Below are positions 5,857-9,004 of a stretch of 9,004 nucleotides of DNA, one piece after another. The stretch covers positions 1-9,004 of the forward strand of contig CADBPL010000240.1 in assembly GCA_902796535.1 (NCBI GenBank), written 5' to 3'. Position 1 is the first letter of the stretch. The number at the start of each line of letters is the position of its first letter. This DNA comes from Oscillospiraceae bacterium (GTDB lineage: Bacteria; Bacillota; Clostridia; Oscillospirales; Acutalibacteraceae). A program made the position numbers and the translations under genes. The notes below the pieces were generated by a model. That model saw only the letters and a program-made list of their open reading frames with translations. It was not told the origin of the DNA and did no database searches.

Positions 5857-6684
5857 TTGAAAAAGAAGATCCTGATGGTTGCTTTGGCTGCAGTGCTTGC
5901 GGCGGTTTTGTTTTGCGCGCTGGCGCCGTGCGTTGGCGGGCTGACGCCGTTTCAGGCGGTCAGTGTGAAGCATTTTCTCAAAACCAACCCGTTTTTAGCG
6001 GAAGAGACCGGGGAGCGCATCGTGCTGCCTGTTGCGGCGGCGGTCGGCGCCAACGGTTATGAGCGCAACACCTTTGTCGGTTCGCGCATTCAAATGGAAG
6101 GCGAGCCGGATTATATCGAGCTGAATATGGTGGTCAACGGCGATGGAAACCCGGTGCTGGCGGATTCCTATTTTGACATGAACGAAAAATCGATCGACGC
6201 CTACCGCGTAGCCAAAAGTCTCCTTCAAACCACCAAGCGCCCGTCGCTGCTGGTCAATCTGGCGGAATACACCAACCTCAACGCGGTGTCAGCGCTGTTG
6301 ATGAGCAGCAGCCGCTTTGCCAACGCGGTGGTGCGCGGTGTGGATGAAAACACCATCGGCTATGTGCGCGGCTTTTTCCCGGCGCACACCGTTTTGTGCG
6401 AGTATTCCCACAAAAACAGGCTCAGTCTGGCCGAAATCAAGGCCAAAGGGGCGGATGGTATTTATTGTTCGGCGTCCATGCTCAGCGCGCACTTTGCCAA
6501 AAAGGTTCATGAAGCCGGGCTGCTGCTGTGGGTCGATTGCGGCAACAGCTCCTATCGCGTGATCAAAACCATGAGCTGCTGCAAACAGGTGGACGGGCTC
6601 GTCACCGCCAAACCGGCCATGGCGCTGAATCTTCAGCACGCATGGAGCTATCAGGATTTCAGGCATTTGAACGAAGCGCAGTAA
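5857..6684 (+). CDS. Exported protein resembling glycerophosphodiester phosphodiesterase, catalytic residues apparently lost
   Basis: The start is TTG 5857 with GGAAG upstream; an in-frame ATG at 5875 would cut into the signal region and is less likely. The 275-residue product has a basic start and a hydrophobic segment (5-24) acting as signal peptide or anchor; L-A-P-C at 22-25 is not a proper lipobox. The rest follows GDPD order: V-L-P-V then A-V-G-A-N-G-Y at 62-68 and N-T at 71-72, D-Y-I-E-L-N-M at 85-91, N-G-D-G-N-P-V-L-A-D-S at 94-104, and late barrel strands K-G-A-D-G-I-Y at 197-203 and G-L-L-L-W-V-D at 221-227. GDPDs hydrolyse glycerophosphodiesters using HRGA, I-E-L-D and H-D motifs. 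Here the first His-Arg is Ala62-Val63, the Asp is Asn90, and the second His is Ala102, so hydrolysis is unlikely. It is the last gene of the operon, 19 bases after the kinase. Confidence 0.68.
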   Translation: MKKKILMVALAAVLAAVLFCALAPCVGGLTPFQAVSVKHFLKTNPFLAEETGERIVLPVAAAVGANGYERNTFVGSRIQMEGEPDYIELNMVVNGDGNPVLADSYFDMNEKSIDAYRVAKSLLQTTKRPSLLVNLAEYTNLNAVSALLMSSSRFANAVVRGVDENTIGYVRGFFPAHTVLCEYSHKNRLSLAEIKAKGADGIYCSASMLSAHFAKKVHEAGLLLWVDCGNSSYRVIKTMSCCKQVDGLVTAKPAMALNLQHAWSYQDFRHLNEAQ

Positions 6685-6712
6685 CCTCTTTTTCCATACA
6701 GGGGCTTCCGGG

Positions 6713-6750
6713 GAGGCGTTCGTTCCGTTTTCTTGCGGGAGCGGAGCCTC
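6713..6750. repeat. GC-rich stem-loop after the operon
   Basis: GAGGC (6713-6717) pairs with GCCTC (6746-6750), and inside it CGTTCC (6721-6726) pairs with GGAGCG (6738-6743) with one G-U pair. A-rich sequence, not a T-run, follows, so it is not a terminator on the plus strand. It may protect the 3' end of the operon transcript or be a relic of a dispersed repeat. Confidence 0.35.
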
Positions 6751-6766
6751 AAAATCTTAAAAAAAA

Positions 6767-6779
6767 GTTAAATTTTAAC
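6767..6779. repeat. Short AT-rich palindrome
   Basis: GTTAAA-T-TTTAAC is a perfect 6+1+6 inverted repeat lying 11 bases before the terminator arm. It looks like a small operator, but no promoter is placed for it to control, and in AT-rich sequence it may be chance. Confidence 0.25.
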
Positions 6780-6789
6780 AAAATTGAAC

Positions 6790-6853
6790 AGAACCGATCC
6801 GACGGCGCACATTATTCCGCTTTTGTGCCTGCCAAAAAATCGGTTCTTTTTTT
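6790..6853 (+). terminator. Terminator of the five-gene operon
   Basis: AGAACCGAT (6790-6798) pairs perfectly with ATCGGTTCT (6839-6847), and seven consecutive T's occupy 6847-6853. The 40-base loop can form its own stem, GGC-GCAC (6804-6810) with GTGC...GCC (6825-6833, two-base bulge). The U-tract begins at the stem base, as expected for intrinsic termination, although the long structured loop is unusual. Confidence 0.7.
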
Positions 6854-6959
6854 GTGCAATCTGCCCACATTCGATTCCATATTTTGGGAATTCGTAGTGA
6901 TTTTGATCGTATTTATTACAAAAAAATTTATTTTTTGCGTTGGTTTTTGCATATAATTA

Positions 6960-6988
6960 TTGACAAACAAATTAAGGGATGGTAAAAT
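6960..6988 (+). promoter_or_regulatory. Strong sigma-A-type promoter of the EAL-like gene
   Basis: A perfect TTGACA (6960-6965), a 17-base spacer and TAAAAT (6983-6988) follow an AT-rich tract. The transcript would start near 6995, about 50 bases before ATG 7046. An additional TATAAT at 6952-6957 has no -35 at proper distance. The -10 and spacing match those of the promoter at 2392-2420. Confidence 0.8.
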
Positions 6989-7045
6989 CACAGTGTGTAA
7001 TTGTGGAGTTCTATTTATTTTCATTATTAAAAGGGGTATGTCTGC

Positions 7046-7852
7046 ATGGCCAACAAAACTGCGGCGCCGGCAAAGCAAGCCGACACAGCCACCTCTCAAA
7101 AACCGAGCCGTTCCGGCGGGCGCCGTTTGCGCGCAATGGAGCTTCGTTTTTCGCCCGTGTTCGACACGCATCTCAACATGGCGCTTGATTTTGCAACGGT
7201 GGTGCGCATCAACGACCCCAAAATGGGCGTCATGCTGCCGGATTATTACGGTCCCGTAGCCGAAAAGAGCAACCGCATTTGTGAGATCAACCGTTGGGCG
7301 GTCGAAGAGGGGTGCGAGGTCATCAAACGCGCGGAAGACCGCGGCGCAAGCATCAACAGCCTGATCATGCCGCTGTCCGTGCGCTACCTCTCCAAACCCT
7401 ACTTCCAGACGCAGGTTCGCAAAATCGTCGACAAAAATGAGATCGGCCCCGACAAGTTTAATTTCAATATTACCGAGAACATTTACGCAAGCGAAAGCGA
7501 ACAGGTCATCAAAAATATCCGCGAAATGCGCGATTACGGCTTTCTGTTCTCCATTGATGATTTCGGCGTGGAATACACCTCGCTTTCCAATCTGTCCCAA
7601 TATGAAGTTGACTATCTGGGCATCAACCGTTCGCTCGTCGAGCCGCTTCGCCCCGACGTTTACGAGGATGAAGACCCGCAGCGTCCCGTGGTTCAGGGCT
7701 TGATCGACTTTGCCAAAAAGATCGGGCGTCATGTCCGCGTTGACGGCGTCGACAGCCAGCAGCTGGCCGACCTGCTCACCAAAATGGGCGCCGACCAGAT
7801 GAGCGGCGCGCTCTACTGCAAAGAGCCGTGGGAAGAGAAGAAGATCAAATAA
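7046..7852 (+). CDS. Degenerate EAL-domain protein, probably not a c-di-GMP phosphodiesterase
   Basis: A 268-residue soluble protein. Residues 1-30 are Lys/Ala/Ser-rich and probably disordered; residues 31-262 follow an EAL (c-di-GMP phosphodiesterase) barrel. Clear anchors are I-D-D-F-G at 170-174, Y-T-S-L-S-N-L at 177-183, Y-E-V-D-Y-L at 186-191, and the closing G-A-D-Q-M-S-G-A-L-Y at 248-257. The catalytic set is mostly gone: no E-A-L near F-A-T at 49-51, Pro109 where a metal-binding Asn is expected, Asn141 in place of the Glu in E-I-T-E, Gly192 and Asn194 in place of Lys and Asp in L-K-I-D, and Asp233 in place of Glu in A-E-G-V-E-T. Only the Asp pair of D-D-F-G (171-172) remains. No GGDEF or sensor domain is attached. 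It has its own strong promoter. A role as c-di-GMP reader or protein-binding adaptor is speculation. Confidence 0.82.
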   Translation: MANKTAAPAKQADTATSQKPSRSGGRRLRAMELRFSPVFDTHLNMALDFATVVRINDPKMGVMLPDYYGPVAEKSNRICEINRWAVEEGCEVIKRAEDRGASINSLIMPLSVRYLSKPYFQTQVRKIVDKNEIGPDKFNFNITENIYASESEQVIKNIREMRDYGFLFSIDDFGVEYTSLSNLSQYEVDYLGINRSLVEPLRPDVYEDEDPQRPVVQGLIDFAKKIGRHVRVDGVDSQQLADLLTKMGADQMSGALYCKEPWEEKKIK

Positions 7853-7885
7853 GCCTTTCCGCTATTATTTATACAATATTATATG

Positions 7886-7937
7886 GGCGGCAGCTTTTCA
7901 TTTCCGGCGCCGCCGCAAGCCTCCCTCGCTGAGGGAG
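7886..7937. repeat. Two adjacent hairpins, REP-like intergenic palindrome
   Basis: GGCGGC (7886-7891) pairs with GCCGCC (7909-7914), and CTCCCTC (7921-7927) with GAGGGAG (7931-7937) around a three-base loop. Neither is followed by a T-run, so a standard terminator is unlikely. The CTCCCTC-loop-GAGGGAG core resembles dispersed repeats I recall from Faecalibacterium and related genomes. It fills the 153-base gap between the EAL-like gene and the next gene. Confidence 0.5.
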
Positions 7938-8005
7938 CCAAACCAACCGCCATTCCCAATCACAGGGTCGGCTGAACCGCCCCGTCAAAAAAGGAGAGAT
8001 CTCGC

Positions 8006-8890
8006 TTGGCCAAGAAAAACAAAGCTGAACTGAACCAGGAGCAAACCGGTTCGTTCAATGAGGGCGCATCCGGCTCCATGGTCCCGGCTCTTGATGACCC
8101 GATGGGGAAATATGACGTGAACACGTCGGCCGAAAAGGTATATAAGCGCAACATGCTCATCCGCATCGTGGCCATTATCCTTGCTTTGCTGCTTCTGCTT
8201 GTGGGCATCGGGTTCGGCTGCGTTTCCATTCTGAACTACGGCGGCCGCTTCACGGTCAGCCTCAAGGGCAACCTTTACGGTATCCAGATCGCCGACAACG
8301 AAAAATTCGATAACCCGACCCTGCAATTGCGCGGTTCCGCCATTGAGGGCATGGATAACATCACCAAGCAGTGGATCCTCAACCAGAACGGCGAGCTCAA
8401 CGTGAAGGGCAACGAAGCGCCGGTGTTTGAAAAGTTTGAAGATATCGACAAGGTCTACGGCGACCACAACTGTATGCCTTACTATCTTGCCTACACCTAC
8501 GTGGTTCGCAACGGCGGCCAGGCCGCCAAGGGCAAAGACGCAACGGTTGATTTTAACGCCACGCTCCGGATCGTTTCGGCCTATAAGGGCGCCGAAAAAG
8601 CCATGCGCGCGTGCGTGTTTGTCGACGGTGTGCCAACTGTTTATGCAGCACCCAAAAAGGGAACCGAAAACGGTCTCGAAGCTTTCGCGGCCGACAAGGT
8701 CTTCCTTTCGGATGATACCATCATGCAGCAGACATTCAATGATTTCAAGGTGGGCGACGTGAAGCGGTTTACCGTGGTCGTCTGGCTTGAAGGCGAAGAT
8801 CCTGAATGTGTCAACGATATTATGGGAGGTGACGTCAAACTGAAAATGGACCTCGAAGTCATTTCAGAGGCTTCGGCGGACGGTACATAA
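8006..8890 (+). CDS. Single-pass membrane protein with exported beta-rich domain, unknown function
   Basis: The start is TTG 8006, with AGGAGAG upstream at normal spacing. The 294-residue product has a hydrophilic N-terminus (1-46), one strong membrane helix (about 51-77), preceded by K-R-N-M-L-I-R, which argues for an inside N-terminus, and an exported domain of about 215 residues. This domain contains Y-Y-L-A-Y-T-Y-V-V-R-N-G-G at 159-171, followed by strands through V-F-V-D-G-V-P-T-V-Y at 204-213, and ends with F-T-V-V-V-W-L-E-G-E-D-P-E-C-V at 255-269. The pattern resembles a clostridial family of unknown role whose ends read V-W-L-E-G-x-D-P-x-C, and loosely the beta-sandwich of TasA/camelysin-type surface proteins. 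I cannot name it. No enzyme motif is visible. Cys156, Cys203 and Cys268 lie outside the membrane. It probably belongs with the gene starting just past the window. Confidence 0.75.
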   Translation: MAKKNKAELNQEQTGSFNEGASGSMVPALDDPMGKYDVNTSAEKVYKRNMLIRIVAIILALLLLLVGIGFGCVSILNYGGRFTVSLKGNLYGIQIADNEKFDNPTLQLRGSAIEGMDNITKQWILNQNGELNVKGNEAPVFEKFEDIDKVYGDHNCMPYYLAYTYVVRNGGQAAKGKDATVDFNATLRIVSAYKGAEKAMRACVFVDGVPTVYAAPKKGTENGLEAFAADKVFLSDDTIMQQTFNDFKVGDVKRFTVVVWLEGEDPECVNDIMGGDVKLKMDLEVISEASADGT

Positions 8891-8952
8891 GTTGGGGGAG
8901 ACTTACGTACAAACCGTTACGGTTCCGTTCACTTTGGCAAAACCCCACATAA

Positions 8953-8972
8953 TATCCGAGGCATTTCGGATA
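8953..8972. repeat. Perfect hairpin downstream of the membrane-protein gene
   Basis: TATCCGA (8953-8959) and TCGGATA (8966-8972) form a perfect seven-pair stem with a six-base loop. It is followed by AATTTCAC rather than a T-run, so it is at best a weak terminator; it could also be a leader structure or operator for the next gene. Confidence 0.4.
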
Positions 8973-8996
8973 AATTTCACAAAAAACTCTAATAAT

Positions 8997-9001
8997 GGAG
9001 G
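8997..9001 (+). promoter_or_regulatory. Ribosome binding site for a gene starting beyond the window
   Basis: GGAGG at 8997-9001, followed by AAA at the window end, is a consensus Shine-Dalgarno. A start codon should lie within about ten bases past 9004, making the 114-base gap after 8890 a leader for a plus-strand gene. Confidence 0.55.
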
Positions 9002-9004
9002 AAA

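Larger units (their letters stand above)
6685..7045 (+). other. Intergenic region holding a terminator, palindromes and a promoter
   Basis: No convincing gene lies in these 361 bases; the open frames here have no supported start. In order, it holds a GC-rich stem-loop (6713-6750), a short AT palindrome (6767-6779), a large terminator (6790-6853), an AT-rich tract with A and T runs (about 6895-6958) that could act as an UP element, and the promoter of the EAL-like gene (6960-6988). The ribosome site AAGGGG at 7031-7036 lies nine bases before ATG 7046. Confidence 0.7.

Noticed and set aside
6952..6957. TATAAT as a second promoter for the EAL-like gene
   Set aside because: The nearest -35-like TTGCGT is only 11 bases away and no box lies at 16-18 bases.
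6812..7732. Long reverse-strand open frame of 306 codons
   Set aside because: It mirrors the EAL-like gene, which has a promoter, ribosome site and recognisable domain; the reverse product shows no family pattern and spans the terminator and promoter region.
7985..8467. Reverse-strand open frame antisense to the membrane-protein gene
   Set aside because: It has no recognisable motif, and the plus-strand frame has a ribosome site, membrane helix and family-like ends.
1..9004. CRISPR array, tRNA, rRNA, insertion sequence or phage genes
   Set aside because: No regularly spaced repeats, cloverleaf sequences, transposase motifs or phage structural genes were seen on either strand.

Overview
The window looks like a chromosome segment from an anaerobic, spore-forming Clostridium-type Firmicute, probably of the Oscillospiraceae/Ruminococcaceae kind. 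This is inferred from moderately GC-rich coding DNA with AT-rich sigma-A-type promoters, strong GGAGG ribosome sites, TTG and GTG starts, a PdaA-type muramic-lactam deacetylase, and an intergenic palindrome resembling repeats I remember from that group. No phage, insertion sequence, CRISPR, tRNA or rRNA is visible.

Layout. On the minus strand (1-1002) lie a DUF1508/YegP-type gene cut by the window edge and the tRNA methyltransferase gene trmL, each with its own promoter. Everything after about 1100 is on the plus strand. A 61-residue glycine-rich membrane protein and a PdaA-like lipoprotein deacetylase come first and end at a good terminator (2423-2462). A well-formed promoter (2392-2420) overlaps that terminator and starts a tight five-gene run (2562-6684): a ThuA-like protein, a lipoprotein related to basic secretory peptidases, a CBM9-like protein, an N-acetylhexosamine 1-kinase-type kinase, and an exported protein related to glycerophosphodiester phosphodiesterases. 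The genes overlap or are separated by 3-19 bases, and a large terminator (6790-6853) follows. A new promoter (6960-6988) then drives a degenerate EAL-domain protein. A spacer with two hairpins leads to a single-pass membrane protein with an exported beta-rich domain, and the window closes on a ribosome binding site for a gene just outside.

How the genes may work together. The kinase is the one confident enzyme of the central operon and points to amino-sugar or hexose-1-phosphate metabolism. ThuA-like and CBM9-like proteins also occur in carbohydrate contexts. The two exported proteins in the same operon keep recognisable folds but appear to have lost the catalytic residues of their families, and the EAL protein downstream shows the same kind of loss. 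Three apparent pseudoenzymes in about 5 kb, two of them co-transcribed with a sugar kinase, is the most unusual aspect of the window. They could be binding or sensing proteins rather than catalysts. That reading rests on motif alignment from memory and needs profile searches and structure prediction.
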